This document shows positions 20,282-30,971 of a stretch of DNA of 64,000 nucleotides, piece by piece (the first letter of the stretch is position 1; the number at the start of each line of letters is the position of its first letter). Below the pieces are notes generated by a model that did no database searches, was not told the DNA's origin, and saw nothing but the letters and a program-made list of their open reading frames with translations. Origin of the DNA: Yarrowia lipolytica (Eukaryota; Ascomycota; Dipodascomycetes; Dipodascales); assembly GCF_001761485.1 (NCBI RefSeq), contig NC_090774.1, positions 1,302,001 through 1,366,000 of the forward strand, given 5' to 3'. The translations under genes and the position numbers were made by a program.

Positions 20282-23200
20282 ATGAGTCGAGTTTCTCAGG
20301 AGGCAACAAACCAAACTAACACAGTGCTCAAAGATTCATCATCTCACATTGGTGAGGACTACGCTTCGCTCGTGTCGACATGTTTTGCCCATGGACGGCT
20401 GAGATGCGAAGACCAGCTTTTTGCAATCGTGGATGACTCGTTCATGCGCGCCATTGAGGGCCTGGGCGTCGACACTGAGCTCATCCAGCTGATTCTGCCC
20501 TTCACACACGGCCTGGAGCCCATGGTCTCGGTTACCATTGACCGAGACGAGAGAGTGCTCAAGAGCCGAGTCAATGTCGGTGAAATGTACTACGATAACT
20601 ACGAGACCATCAAGGGCGCTTTTGCCGAGCTATATGGCTCTCTGACTCCCCAGGAACGGGAGTATCTCAATGTCAAGCCCGAGTTCAACGACTATACCAA
20701 GGCTGACGAGCTGTGTGACTTTGACGTGCGACACATGTTGCGACAGGCGTTTTCCAAAAAACAGATTCGACAACTTCTTTCCATTCTCTCGGGTCTTATT
20801 CTGCTCATCCACGACCAGGATGACCTGGAAGCCTGTTCTCTGATCGAAATCGATCCCCATGTTCTTCAGGACGCGGGCATGACTCGACAACAGGTTATTT
20901 ACGCCATCTACGACAAACTGCTGCGTTTTATTGTGGGATCGATAAATGCCAAGCTGTCCCAGGGTACCACAAACTCGTCTTCGGCTTCCATTCACTCGGG
21001 AGACACTCTCAACGACGCTGACGACTCCATCGCTGCTGTGGTCCACTTTCTGTCCATTACCAAATCATCTTCGCTTGTGAGACAACAAATGTTCGACGTG
21101 AACCAGGGTATCAATGCCGAGATGGTTGGCGACGGACTCAAACTTAAGTCTTCTCCTGAACTTTTTGGAGAACTGTCTCTGCATAGACCTGTTGATATCT
21201 CCGACATCACATCCTTCACACAGTCTCATTTACTTACCAAGGAGGCACGAAAGGCCTACTCTCTGCCAGATCTGTTTGCCTCCTCTCGTCTGTGGACCGT
21301 ATTCACCCGAGACCATCCCCCCATCGACTCCTGGAACGCCTTCAAGCAGGGCAACAACTTCACCACTGACTTTGATCATGAGGAGTTTGTCGATCGGTAC
21401 TACGATGCATACCCGTCGCTACAGTCTATTCTGCCCCTGGACGTCTGCGAGCATCCTCTGAGTTACTATATTGGACTATGGGCTCGAAACAACGTCGGAT
21501 CTGCTTCTGAGATCTACGTCGGTCGAGACCGAGTCTGGATCAGCGAGAACACCTACCGAAAACTCGAAGCCAAGTACGCGGAGTTCTCTCAGACCACTCC
21601 TGTGCAAGAGCAGGGTGAATGGGCTGCTCAGGGTGGTGACGAGAAGGCTATGCTTGAGAGTCACTCTCATGAGCTCCATTACGATGACAAGGAGATTGTA
21701 GACGAATCTCTGCTCAAGGATGTGGATCCGGAGCTTGGTGAAAATGTTCATGTTGAAGAGCAGACGCGACAGCGACGGGTGTGGATGACTATTGTCTGGG
21801 CCATGACCTGGTGGGTACCTTCTGGATTCCTCCATCATCTTGGACGACTCAAGCGAAAGGAAGAACGGATTGCATGGAGAGAAAAGTTTGCCATTTTCGT
21901 GCTCATCTTCTTCCTCAACTGTGTCGTCATTTTCTACATGATCTTTCTCGGTCGAATTCTGTGTCCTGATTTCGATAAAGCATGGACAGCCAAGGAGGTG
22001 GGATACCACCAAGGAGAAGACGACTTTTTTGTGTCCATCCAGGGAAAAGTCTACGATATCACCAAGTTCTACAGACAGCAGCATTCTGATACCTCCATCA
22101 CCACCTCTGCCGCCAACATGATTCCCTTTGCTGGCCAGGACATGACCTCGTACTTCCCCAATCCTCTGACCAGTGCCTGTCAGGGTCTTGTTGACGACCC
22201 TACCGTGTGGCTGGCTTCCAACAACACCATCTACGACCCTACTGCCATTCACTACTCTGGAGACTACAAGACCTCTGATACTGGATCTGCTCTGTACAAC
22301 CTCACCTGGTACAATGATGTTTTCCAGCCCAGCATCGCTCAGTACTACAAGGGTCCTCTGGTTGCCAAGAGCAAGGAGCTCAAGGAGAATGGAGAAAAGG
22401 GCTGGAACAAGTGGGTTGTTATCGACGGCTCCATCTATGATCTGACCAACTACTTTTACACTCTCGACCAGGTCGAGGGTTACCCCAACAAGGGCGCCTA
22501 CGACTTTTTGCACAAGGATGTCAAGGCAATGGTTGATGATAATGCCGGCCAGGATGTTACTGACATCTGGAAGCGGATGGATCTCAAGCCGTCCGAGCGA
22601 GTTCAGAACATGGAGTGTCTCAAGAACGCCTTCTATGCCGGTAAACCTGACTTCCGACAGTCTGCCCGATGCCAGGTGTCCAATTACATTCTGCTGGTTG
22701 TTGCTATTCTTCTGTGTTCCGTTGTTCTCATCAAGTTCCTCGCTGCCATGCAACTCGGTTCTCTAGCTACCCCCGACACTCAAAACAAGTACGTTGTGTG
22801 CCATGTCCCTGCTTACACTGAGGACGAGGAGGCTCTGCGACGAGCCATTGACTCCATTGCTGCTCTCGAGTACCCTGATTCTCGAAAGCTGCTGCTTGTT
22901 GTTTGTGACGGTATGATTGTTGGACAGGGTAACGACCAGACCACTCCTCAGATTGTGCTTGATATTGTTGGCCATGATCCTCGAGCTGCTTCCGAAGTCA
23001 TTCCTTACGCCTTTGAGTCCATCGGCGATGGTGCTGCTCGTCTTAACTACGGTAAAGTGTACTCTGGTCTCTACCACTACGATGGCCGAAACATCCCCTA
23101 TTGCATAGTTGTGAAGGTCGGTAAGGAGTCAGAGACTTCCAAGCCCGGAAACCGAGGTAAGCGAGACTCCCAGGTTCTGCTCATGCGGTTCTTCAACCGA

Positions 23201-24481
23201 GTTGCTTCCAACGGAGCCATGAATCCCCTGGAGCTCGAAATGTTCCATCATATTGGTAACGTGATTGGAGTGGACCCCGGAGCCTACGAGTACATGTTCA
23301 TGGTGGATGCCGACACGCGTGTCAAGGAGGACTCTCTCAACTTCCTCGTGGCAGACTGTGTTTCTGACGTCAACGTGGTGGGTATCTGTGGAGAGACCGC
23401 TCTTCAGAACGAGAACCAGTCCATCTGGACCATGGTCCAGGTCTACGAGTATTTCATTTCTCACCACCTGTCCAAGGCTTTCGAGTCTCTGTTTGGTTCT
23501 GTTACTTGTCTGCCCGGTTGTTTCTCCATGTACCGACTCAAGAATCTGATTGATAACCGGGTTCTGGAGGAGTACTCCACCAACAAGGTCAACACTCTGC
23601 ACATGAAGAACTTGCTTTCTCTTGGAGAAGATAGATTCCTGACCACCCTCATGACTAAGCGATGGCCTAAAATGCGATTCACCTTCTGCCGAGGAGCCAT
23701 GGCTTACACCACTGCTCCTGACTCCTTCTCCGTACTGGTTTCTCAACGACGAAGATGGATCAACTCCACTGTTCATAACCTGGTTGAGCTTCTGCGAATC
23801 AACTCCATGTGTGGTTTCTGTTTCTTTGGCATGCGTTTCATTGTCTTTATTGATCTCGCAGGCACCCTAATGCTGCCCTCTGTATGTGTCTACCTCGCCT
23901 ACCTCATCTACGTGATTGCCGCCCACGCCGGAGCCTTCCCCCTGGTCTCGGTCATCATGTTTGCGGCCGTCTACGGTCTGCAGGCCATCATCTACATCAT
24001 CAAGCAGGAATGGCAGCATATTTTCTGGATGATCATCTACATTTGCGCCTACCCCTTCCACTCTTTCCTTCTTCCCATCTATTCCTTCTGGAAAATGAAC
24101 GACTTCTCGTGGGGTAACACCCGAATCGTGGTCGAGAAGGACGGTAAACAGCTCGTCCAGAGCGACATTCCCCGTCTGTCTGACAAGGAGTTCAACGCCC
24201 TATGCCCCCTGGATACCTGGGAGTCCCATGCGCTTCGCAACAACCTCCCCATCTTCGCACCCGATGATACAGCCACTGTATACAACGAAGACTACCTTGA
24301 CCAGCCGGCTTACACCCCCCGGGCTTCAACCTTCTATACCAACACCATGACCAACACTATGCGAAGCAACCGAATGTCGTTGTTGGAGCAGCAGGAGCAG
24401 CTCATCGAGCACCGTCGCAACCGCTTCTCTCAGCTTGGAGACAGACACAACTCCATGCAGTCGGGCTTCACCGGTTTCTAA
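20282..24481 (+). CDS. Division-2 chitin synthase (class V/VII type) with cytochrome b5-like domains
   Basis: From ATG 20282 the protein is 1399 residues. Residues 1-490 form a soluble N-terminal region with no P-loop (no GESGAGKT), unlike the full myosin motor of class V enzymes; it may be a reduced motor-like domain as in class VII. Membrane segments follow at about 500-520 and 536-558. Two cytochrome b5-like modules lie near 578-600 (FFVSIQGKVYDITKFY) and 710-730 (WVVIDGSIYDLTNYF), then another membrane segment near 801. The GT2 catalytic domain shows DADTRV (about 1008), LPGCFSMYR, GEDRFLTTL (about 1115) and QRRRWINS (about 1154). Three or so membrane spans follow at 1186-1272, with a C-terminal tail of about 125 residues. 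It makes cell-wall chitin from UDP-GlcNAc at the plasma membrane. I see no C-terminal DEK domain. Confidence 0.92.
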   Translation: MSRVSQEATNQTNTVLKDSSSHIGEDYASLVSTCFAHGRLRCEDQLFAIVDDSFMRAIEGLGVDTELIQLILPFTHGLEPMVSVTIDRDERVLKSRVNVGEMYYDNYETIKGAFAELYGSLTPQEREYLNVKPEFNDYTKADELCDFDVRHMLRQAFSKKQIRQLLSILSGLILLIHDQDDLEACSLIEIDPHVLQDAGMTRQQVIYAIYDKLLRFIVGSINAKLSQGTTNSSSASIHSGDTLNDADDSIAAVVHFLSITKSSSLVRQQMFDVNQGINAEMVGDGLKLKSSPELFGELSLHRPVDISDITSFTQSHLLTKEARKAYSLPDLFASSRLWTVFTRDHPPIDSWNAFKQGNNFTTDFDHEEFVDRYYDAYPSLQSILPLDVCEHPLSYYIGLWARNNVGSASEIYVGRDRVWISENTYRKLEAKYAEFSQTTPVQEQGEWAAQGGDEKAMLESHSHELHYDDKEIVDESLLKDVDPELGENVHVEEQTRQRRVWMTIVWAMTWWVPSGFLHHLGRLKRKEERIAWREKFAIFVLIFFLNCVVIFYMIFLGRILCPDFDKAWTAKEVGYHQGEDDFFVSIQGKVYDITKFYRQQHSDTSITTSAANMIPFAGQDMTSYFPNPLTSACQGLVDDPTVWLASNNTIYDPTAIHYSGDYKTSDTGSALYNLTWYNDVFQPSIAQYYKGPLVAKSKELKENGEKGWNKWVVIDGSIYDLTNYFYTLDQVEGYPNKGAYDFLHKDVKAMVDDNAGQDVTDIWKRMDLKPSERVQNMECLKNAFYAGKPDFRQSARCQVSNYILLVVAILLCSVVLIKFLAAMQLGSLATPDTQNKYVVCHVPAYTEDEEALRRAIDSIAALEYPDSRKLLLVVCDGMIVGQGNDQTTPQIVLDIVGHDPRAASEVIPYAFESIGDGAARLNYGKVYSGLYHYDGRNIPYCIVVKVGKESETSKPGNRGKRDSQVLLMRFFNRVASNGAMNPLELEMFHHIGNVIGVDPGAYEYMFMVDADTRVKEDSLNFLVADCVSDVNVVGICGETALQNENQSIWTMVQVYEYFISHHLSKAFESLFGSVTCLPGCFSMYRLKNLIDNRVLEEYSTNKVNTLHMKNLLSLGEDRFLTTLMTKRWPKMRFTFCRGAMAYTTAPDSFSVLVSQRRRWINSTVHNLVELLRINSMCGFCFFGMRFIVFIDLAGTLMLPSVCVYLAYLIYVIAAHAGAFPLVSVIMFAAVYGLQAIIYIIKQEWQHIFWMIIYICAYPFHSFLLPIYSFWKMNDFSWGNTRIVVEKDGKQLVQSDIPRLSDKEFNALCPLDTWESHALRNNLPIFAPDDTATVYNEDYLDQPAYTPRASTFYTNTMTNTMRSNRMSLLEQQEQLIEHRRNRFSQLGDRHNSMQSGFTGF

Positions 24482-24938
24482 TCTCAAGCATAGTGAGCAG
24501 GCTCACTCTTTGTTTATTTATAATATATTTGCACTTGAACCAGGATTGTAGTTTCTCTTACCAAGGAGAATAGTTGTAGTATCTTTGCATACAGAAGTTG
24601 AAGTAGGCCCTCATGATTGTTGGCTCGGTATCTATACAATGGCTGAATTTCTCAGTCACCACGGAAGTTTTTCATGGAGAACATCTATCGTACAAGCATA
24701 GCATAGCATGTCAAGTTAATTGGCCAACAAGTACTAGTAACGTGCGGTACCTGCGATATCACATGGAACCGTGTATGTACTACAGTATAGACCCGAATAG
24801 AACATGTACACAGATCGTCTTGAAGCACAACTACTTGTACGGGTAGTTTGATATGACTCTTCTATAGTATCAGACATTGTCTCCATAACCAAGTCTATAA
24901 ATTTATTAGCTGTAACTATACATTTCCCTTTTTCCTGC
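24482..24938. other. Intergenic region between two convergent genes
   Basis: This is a shared 3' region of the chitin synthase gene and LCP5. TTATAATATATT-like AU-rich sequence near 24518 may act in 3'-end formation. GTAC words cluster at 24775-24842. No gene is seen. Confidence 0.5.
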
Positions 24939-25946
24939 TTATCGTCGCTTCTTGGACTTTTCCCACATGGACGAGCCGCCCCGCTTTCGCTTAGTGGCCT
25001 CACCAATATCTCCTCCAACTCCCCAGTCTTCACCAAAGAAGGCGCCAGCTCGAGCCTTCTTGAGCTTGGATCGTTCTTTCTTGTTGGCGCCCGGCAGACG
25101 CACAAAGTTGTCTTCTTCGTATCGCTGGACCTCCTCCTCTCGTTTTCGGTCTCGGTCTGTCTTCTCTCCTCCTCGACCGTGCTCCAGAATACCCGAACCA
25201 ATAGACTGCTCGACCATGGGTGCAGAAGAAGAGTACTTTAGATACTCTTCCATGGTGGCGTTCTTCTTCTTGCTCTTTCGCATGCTCTTGGACTCGGGAG
25301 CCACAGCCGAGATCTTGGGGGGCCTGTAGATGGTGTTGGAGGCGGACTCTCGGTCGTCGTCCTGCTCGGATTTCTTTCCTCGCGAATCTCGCACTGGTCG
25401 AGCATTCTTGTCTCGTGTGAGGTTGGAAACGTTGGGTTTGAATGCAAGATTGTCGTCCTCAGATTCGGACTCATCGTCGTCGTCTCTATCGTCCTTGTCG
25501 CCCTCATCGTCGTCGTCCTTCTCTTCGCCAAGAAGCGCCTTCTCAGCCCGTTGCTTTTCTCGCTCGGCCTTTCGCTCCTTGTCCTGTGTGTATGCCTTGA
25601 GCATCTTGTCAATCTGGTAGTTGACCTTGCTCTCCAGACCCTTGATACCCTTCTCCAGCACCACCCGGTTCTTGACGGTGCCCTGGATCGCGGCCTGTCG
25701 CCCCTTTTCAAGAGCGTCGTCCTTCTGCTCCTTCTCCACCCGCTGAACTTGTGCCAGAGTCACAACCGCCAGGTGATGGAGGTAGGCCAGCATTGTGTGA
25801 TTCTTGAGTCCCAGCAAGGACAGAGAGTCCCGCTGGATCTGGGCCTTGACGTCGTCGTCCAGAGCATTGTACGCCTGCTGCTCCTCCTTGAGCTTGGTAG
25901 CCGAGTTGTCCGTAGCCGTCGTGATCTCCTTCAACAAAGCCTCCAT
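24939..25946 (-). CDS. LCP5: Lcp5/neuroguidin, U3 snoRNP-associated Sas10-family protein
   Basis: From the ATG at 25946 the protein is 335 residues. The N-terminal helical Sas10/Utp3 domain includes SLLGLKNHTMLAYLHHLAVV and SKVNYQIDKMLKAY. A long acidic Asp/Glu run follows, then the conserved YRPPKISAV motif, and a lysine-rich C-terminus. This order matches Lcp5/neuroguidin, a small-subunit processome factor needed for 18S rRNA maturation in the nucleolus. An upstream in-frame ATG at 26021 would add 25 residues (MTKLFFSGRRKN and on) that do not resemble the family, so I prefer 25946. The gene is divergent from NSA2. Confidence 0.87.
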   Translation of the reverse strand: MEALLKEITTATDNSATKLKEEQQAYNALDDDVKAQIQRDSLSLLGLKNHTMLAYLHHLAVVTLAQVQRVEKEQKDDALEKGRQAAIQGTVKNRVVLEKGIKGLESKVNYQIDKMLKAYTQDKERKAEREKQRAEKALLGEEKDDDDEGDKDDRDDDDESESEDDNLAFKPNVSNLTRDKNARPVRDSRGKKSEQDDDRESASNTIYRPPKISAVAPESKSMRKSKKKNATMEEYLKYSSSAPMVEQSIGSGILEHGRGGEKTDRDRKREEEVQRYEEDNFVRLPGANKKERSKLKKARAGAFFGEDWGVGGDIGEATKRKRGGSSMWEKSKKRR

Positions 25947-26696
25947 TTGTGTTGTCTTGATCTGAGATGAAATTCCCGTCTGAACATTTTTTCTGCGCCC
26001 GGAAAAAAATAGCTTCGTCATGCAGGGTGGGAAAATCTTGCATATGCTTAGTCAGCAAGGTGGGATAGGGGATTACTGACTGCCAGCATTGTACTTGTAT
26101 CGTATTTGTCATCATGTTACGGGCCAAAGAGTGTGTATGTATATATACCTATCTTTCTACCCGCTTCAATTCATGATATACTGTACCATTTCCAACAATT
26201 TATTTCTGCATGCATCAACCAGTCCTTCATTAAAATACAACAAAAGTACTTGGACAAATAATGGACGACAAAACGGGACTATTGGAAAAAGATTTCTACC
26301 AAACAGTCTATAAAAACAGGTGGCATTTCATTTGCACCCTTTCTTTCATTGTCTATCACTTTACCGGGTGGCGTAATGACTATGGTATTTTTTTCTCATA
26401 AGGCGTTCTCAATAGAAGACTAAAATTGCTTAGTGCAGTTCAATGACAAGGGTAACAGGACAATGGTAGGCAATTGTGAGCGAATAACGGCGAATTTACC
26501 ATCATTGTAGATGGAGCTTCATTATTCAGTGGTAATTCCCGCTTATCTCCCCCTCAAATATTGTCTTCTACACCTTTCTCTGTGCCCTCCAACCTCAGTT
26601 ACCCTCCTTTCAGATAAGAAACTCTAATAGAAATTTATTCCCAAGGCTTTCTGCGGGAAAACAAATTTCTCCTTCACACAACATACACAGCACAAC
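25947..26696. other. Divergent promoter region between LCP5 and NSA2
   Basis: This 750-bp region probably serves both ribosome-biogenesis genes. I looked for the PAC (GATGAG-type) and RRPE (AAAAATTTT-type) boxes common at such genes in budding yeast and found no clear match. AT-rich tracts occur near 26380-26400 and 26620-26680. Confidence 0.5.
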
Positions 26697-27485
26697 ATGC
26701 CTCAGAACGAGTATATTGAGGCTCACATTAAGAAGCATGGTCGAAGACTCGATCATGACGAGCGAAAGCGAAAGCGAGAAGCCCGAGAGGGCCACCGAAT
26801 CTCCAAGGATGCCCAGAACCTGACTGGTTTCCGAGCTAAGATGTTCGCCAAGAAGCGATACGCCGAGAAGGTGGCAATGAAGAAGAAGATCCGAGAGCAT
26901 GAGCAGTCCAAGGTCAACGGCACACCCAAGGAACACAACCCCGAGGATGGTGATGCTCTGCCCACGTATCTGCTGGACCGACAGCAGCCTAACTCTGCCA
27001 AGGCTCTGTCGTCTTCCATCAAGCAGAAGCGTCTGGAGAAGGCCGACAAGTTCAGCGTGCCTCTGCCCAAGGTGCGAGGTATTTCTGAGGAGGAGATGTT
27101 CAAGGTTCTCAAGTCTGGAAAGCGACGAAACAAGAGTTGGAAGCGAATGATCACTAAGCATACCTTTGTTGGCGAGGGATTCACACGACGACCCGTCAAG
27201 CTGGAGCGAATCATCCGACCCTCTGCTCTGCGTCAGAAGAAGGCCAACGTGACCCACCCCGAGCTCGGCGTCACTGTCCACCTGCCCATTCTGGGCGTCA
27301 AGAAGAACCCCCAGTCTCCCATGTACACTCAACTGGGTGTGCTGACCCGAGGAACCATCATCGAGGTCAACGTGTCCGAGCTTGGTCTCGTGACTGCTGG
27401 AGGTAAGGTGGTGTGGGGTAAGTACGCCCAGATCACCAACGAGCCCGATCGAGATGGCTGTGTCAATGCAGTTCTGCTGGTTTAA
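26697..27485 (+). CDS. NSA2: Nsa2, pre-60S ribosome assembly factor
   Basis: This is a 262-residue protein, the same length as Nsa2/TINP1 elsewhere. It is very conserved throughout: the basic N-terminus [17 protein letters not shown], the middle [23 protein letters not shown], and a C-terminal eS8-like beta-barrel ([30 protein letters not shown]). Nsa2 binds pre-60S particles in the nucleolus and is required for 27S rRNA processing. ATG 26697 has the typical CACAACATG context. An internal GTAAGT-like sequence near 27418 is coding (GKYAQ) and is not an intron. Identification is certain at family level. Confidence 0.96.
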   Translation: MPQNEYIEAHIKKHGRRLDHDERKRKREAREGHRISKDAQNLTGFRAKMFAKKRYAEKVAMKKKIREHEQSKVNGTPKEHNPEDGDALPTYLLDRQQPNSAKALSSSIKQKRLEKADKFSVPLPKVRGISEEEMFKVLKSGKRRNKSWKRMITKHTFVGEGFTRRPVKLERIIRPSALRQKKANVTHPELGVTVHLPILGVKKNPQSPMYTQLGVLTRGTIIEVNVSELGLVTAGGKVVWGKYAQITNEPDRDGCVNAVLLV

Positions 27486-29420
27486 GAGAGCATACGTTTC
27501 TCCAAACGGACTAGCTGCCCTACAGCCATATTTATATCAGGTGGTTCCAGTATTCTGTACATTATACGCACCACTCGGTAGTGTTCGACTACCTCTTGGG
27601 ATAGACTAACTAAAATAAACATGTTAATGGTTTCTTGTTGGAGCATTGTAGAAGCCCAAGTAGTACCGTAGATACGATCCAACTGTAGTGTGACCATGGG
27701 TGTGTTTGTATTCACAGTACTGGGAATTCGATGACAATGCACTATTATTGCTGGGTACAGTAGAGAGAAGCACAAGTACACTGGTGGGTAACTCATAACT
27801 AGGTCAATCGTAACGACTGCACTCCACTCGATTGTAACACGCTGGATGGACGCCCATCGTATAACAAGTTAAGCATAGCTCTTCCGTATCGAACTCCCCC
27901 TCCACGCCAGAATGAAACAGTAGTCTGGGCAATATAACCCCTCAATCAATGAACCATGTAATTATATTGACAAGGAAACCCTGGAGAAAGCGTGGAACAA
28001 ACATTTCCTCCATGTACGAATGTACATACGGTAGTGTATTTTGTACCAACGCCAACCCAGAATAGAGTCATCGAAGTCTAGATTGACCTTGTATTCGTTA
28101 GCCTACTCCCCATACCCATAAAAGAGTCTATTTTCTTGTCGTCCTTGTCCCGTGGGTTCTCTCGATGCTACTGTACGCCCTCTGTGAATGCTACAATGGG
28201 AAGCTGCTTACTAAAGGGTCGCTAGACGTGTTATTTAGACTGCGCTCACATAAACATAGACACGGTTTCAAACGCCGAAACCTTGGGGTTTGAAACATTG
28301 GGTTTCAGACCATCAAACCCAGCTAATGGTCTTTGTTGGAGTTGTAACAAGGACTCACGGGCAAGCTTACCGACGGAAATGGCCTCTCTCCGCATTTTTC
28401 CAGGTCGCCACACGCCCGATACTGGCTTGTCTGTGTCTTTGCTTTGGTAAGCGTGCAGGACGAACATGTTTCAGGCGTGCTATCCACAGCCAGCATGCCC
28501 GCCATTCGACACCGTCGGAAACTCTTGCCGAACCTATACGGACCGCCCGTGCACTATCTACTCTTGACTTGTATACGAAGGGCAAGCAGGGGTCAAGTAC
28601 GTCAATTTCGCCTGCCAGAATGCAGCCCTAGTCTGGTAATATCCGGGCCACGTTTACCAAACTCAACGTCTAGTGCCAGGACAAGTGTGGGCTATTGGAT
28701 CGACTACAGAGCATTATCGTAGCTACAGTGTGCTTAATGGTACGAGTAGTAATTATAAATTATAAAATTATATACAAGTATGGAACCGCCAATACACAGT
28801 ACAAGTACATTGTGTACCAAAAAACAACTGGGATACTGAGACCGCAAGGCAGAAACCAGACCACGTTTCTGTTGGAATCGCCCGTACTGGTACCGTACAT
28901 ATTCGTACAGACAGACACATCCGTCACTTTGGTAGACAACATCCTTGCATACAGTTAAGCAACACGCCATTATGACGTCAAAATAACAGCCAAGATTGGT
29001 GCTTGACCGATTAGCGCCCTCATGGACCCCGTAGTGCTACATTTCCCCAACAATGGGCGCCAAGCTCCCCAAGTCGCTAAAAGCTGGCCAGCCGTACAAA
29101 CACGCATGCTCGTCTAATAGATCTACTTCTAGACGACCCCTGCCGAAAAGGGTCTCGTGTCTCGCTTGTGTCTCGCTTGTTGGACATAAAGTAGTGGAGA
29201 CGGGAAGGGAGGGCTTTCCAGGACACAGTTTGGCTTAATTACCAAGCTTGTTTTACATTCTCGATCTTCCTTCTTCCTTGTTCTACTGTTCACTCTCTGG
29301 ACAGTCGTTTCTTCTTCGACTCGTGTAACCTACAATAAGTACAGTATGTGCATACGGTACGAATCTCATCTCAGTATAGTGTACATACTCACATGATTCA
29401 TTAATTGAAAACTATTTGGT
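27486..29420. other. Intergenic region, NSA2 to MFS transporter
   Basis: Nearly 2 kb with no supportable gene. Between 28262 and 28320 there are short inverted repeats built from GGTTTCAAAC / GGGTTTGAAAC and GGGTTT / AAACCC. GTAC words cluster at 28770-28820 and 28885-28910. Confidence 0.5.
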
Positions 29421-30971
29421 TCATCTCATCATTCGTCGGACCGCCTTCTGACGCATGTCCTCGCCCTTCCACAGCAGGATGAAGACGGGAATAGTGCTGG
29501 CAATGAAGCCAAAGGCAGCCACAGTCGACGTCCAACCAATGCCAATGTTCTCCACGGCCTTGAGGGTGGAGGCAGCAGCAATGGCACTGCCGCAGTTTCG
29601 AATGGCGTAATTGCCGGAAATAGCAGCAGCAGTTCCGAGCTCAGGACTGGAGTCGGCACAGTAGGCGTTGAGCGACGGAAAGTACATGGACAGTCCAAAG
29701 CCAACCAGGAACATGGTCACCACCGGAACTGCCACTCCTCCAAACTCCTTCTCCAGAGACCATCCGTAGATGAGCATACAGACGGGGAGCAAGATGCCAA
29801 CAAAAGGGAGCTGGGATCGAAGTCGGTCCTCGCAAACTCGTCGGCCACGGATCTTGGTCCATCGCTGAACAGTCTTGTCCGCGTACATGCCTCCAAAGTA
29901 GCATCCAATGAGGAAACCCACACCCTGAGGCAGGTAGAAGAGAGCTGCGACGACAGGAGACTTGATATCGAAACGGGGCTCGACAACCAGAGAAAGGGGA
30001 GTCAGCAGACAGTCCATGCCGTACATGATTGGAACAATGGAGAGACCTGCCAGCAGAAGATGCATGTTTCGGAGACCCATGAGAACCTTGAAGGGGTTGA
30101 TCCAGATCCAGACAAACCGCTTGTTTTGCTCAGCGCATAGCATTTGGTGCTTGGTGGTGGCCATGGGCTCCCGGAGCACAAAGGTGACGAGTAGCAGGTT
30201 TGCCAGGGCAACTCCGGCCTGCATCCAGAAGATGACTCTCCAGGAAGTCTTGGTGACGATCCAGCCACCGATAATAGGACCAATGGTCATTCCAGATTGA
30301 GAGCCGAGAAGGCAGGCGCCCACAGCCTTGCCTCGGTGCTCAGGCCGCCAAATATCGGCAATGGCAGAGCCCGAAACCGAGAAAAACGCCGTACCTCCCA
30401 TGGCGGTAGTGGCTCGGAAGATGTAGTAGGAAACGAGGTTGGGAGAGGCAGCAATACCAATATTGGAGACAATAAAGATTATGCAACAGGTGATGAGGGC
30501 GGCCTTTCGTCCGTAGGCATCACTGAAGGGTCCAAAGAAGCAGGACGAGAAACCGGTGATGAGGAAGAAGATAGCGTTACCTACAGTGACAATGGTGCCA
30601 CTGACGTCGAACTGCTCGGCAATCAGAGGCACGGCAGGCAACATGGCGTAGGTGACGAGGAAGGGCTGGAAGAAACAAAAGGCCAGAACTGCGGTCATGA
30701 TCCGCTTTTGCGACAGAGTGAACCGGTTGAACTTGACATCGTCATCGGGGGCTGTGGCAGGGAGAGCTTCCACGTCCAGCGTGTTTGTGTTGCTGTCGTC
30801 AGTGTTTGCCGACACCGGTCCATCTCCCTCTCCCGCCGTGTCACTCCCGCTTCCCAAGTCGGAGGACACAGAAACTCTGGGTAGCTTTTGGTCAATGCTG
30901 TCCAGCTCAATGTCAATGGAGCCGCCAGTGGACGCGAACGTTTCGTCTGCCTTGTTCAGAAGGGCTCTCAT
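29421..30971 (-). CDS. MFS drug:H+ antiporter-type transporter (DHA1 family)
   Basis: This is a 516-residue protein. A soluble N-terminus of about 80 residues is rich in Ser, Asp and Thr. Twelve hydrophobic segments follow, starting with RIMTAVLAFCFFQPFLVTYAMLPAV. The loop between segments 2 and 3 has FFGPFSDAYGRKAAL, the MFS A-motif (G-x3-D-x-G-R-[RK]). Segment 5 contains GSQSGMTIGPIIGGWI, the antiporter C-motif seen in DHA1 12-TM transporters such as Dtr1, Qdr and Tpo. It most likely exports small organic compounds or polyamines from the cytosol at the plasma membrane; the substrate cannot be read from sequence. The promoter to its right carries four CACGTG boxes. Confidence 0.85.
   Translation of the reverse strand: MRALLNKADETFASTGGSIDIELDSIDQKLPRVSVSSDLGSGSDTAGEGDGPVSANTDDSNTNTLDVEALPATAPDDDVKFNRFTLSQKRIMTAVLAFCFFQPFLVTYAMLPAVPLIAEQFDVSGTIVTVGNAIFFLITGFSSCFFGPFSDAYGRKAALITCCIIFIVSNIGIAASPNLVSYYIFRATTAMGGTAFFSVSGSAIADIWRPEHRGKAVGACLLGSQSGMTIGPIIGGWIVTKTSWRVIFWMQAGVALANLLLVTFVLREPMATTKHQMLCAEQNKRFVWIWINPFKVLMGLRNMHLLLAGLSIVPIMYGMDCLLTPLSLVVEPRFDIKSPVVAALFYLPQGVGFLIGCYFGGMYADKTVQRWTKIRGRRVCEDRLRSQLPFVGILLPVCMLIYGWSLEKEFGGVAVPVVTMFLVGFGLSMYFPSLNAYCADSSPELGTAAAISGNYAIRNCGSAIAAASTLKAVENIGIGWTSTVAAFGFIASTIPVFILLWKGEDMRQKAVRRMMR

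Noticed and set aside
27410-27430. GTAAGT inside NSA2 as an intron donor
   Set aside because: It encodes conserved Nsa2 residues (WGKYAQ) and the frame continues to the normal C-terminus.
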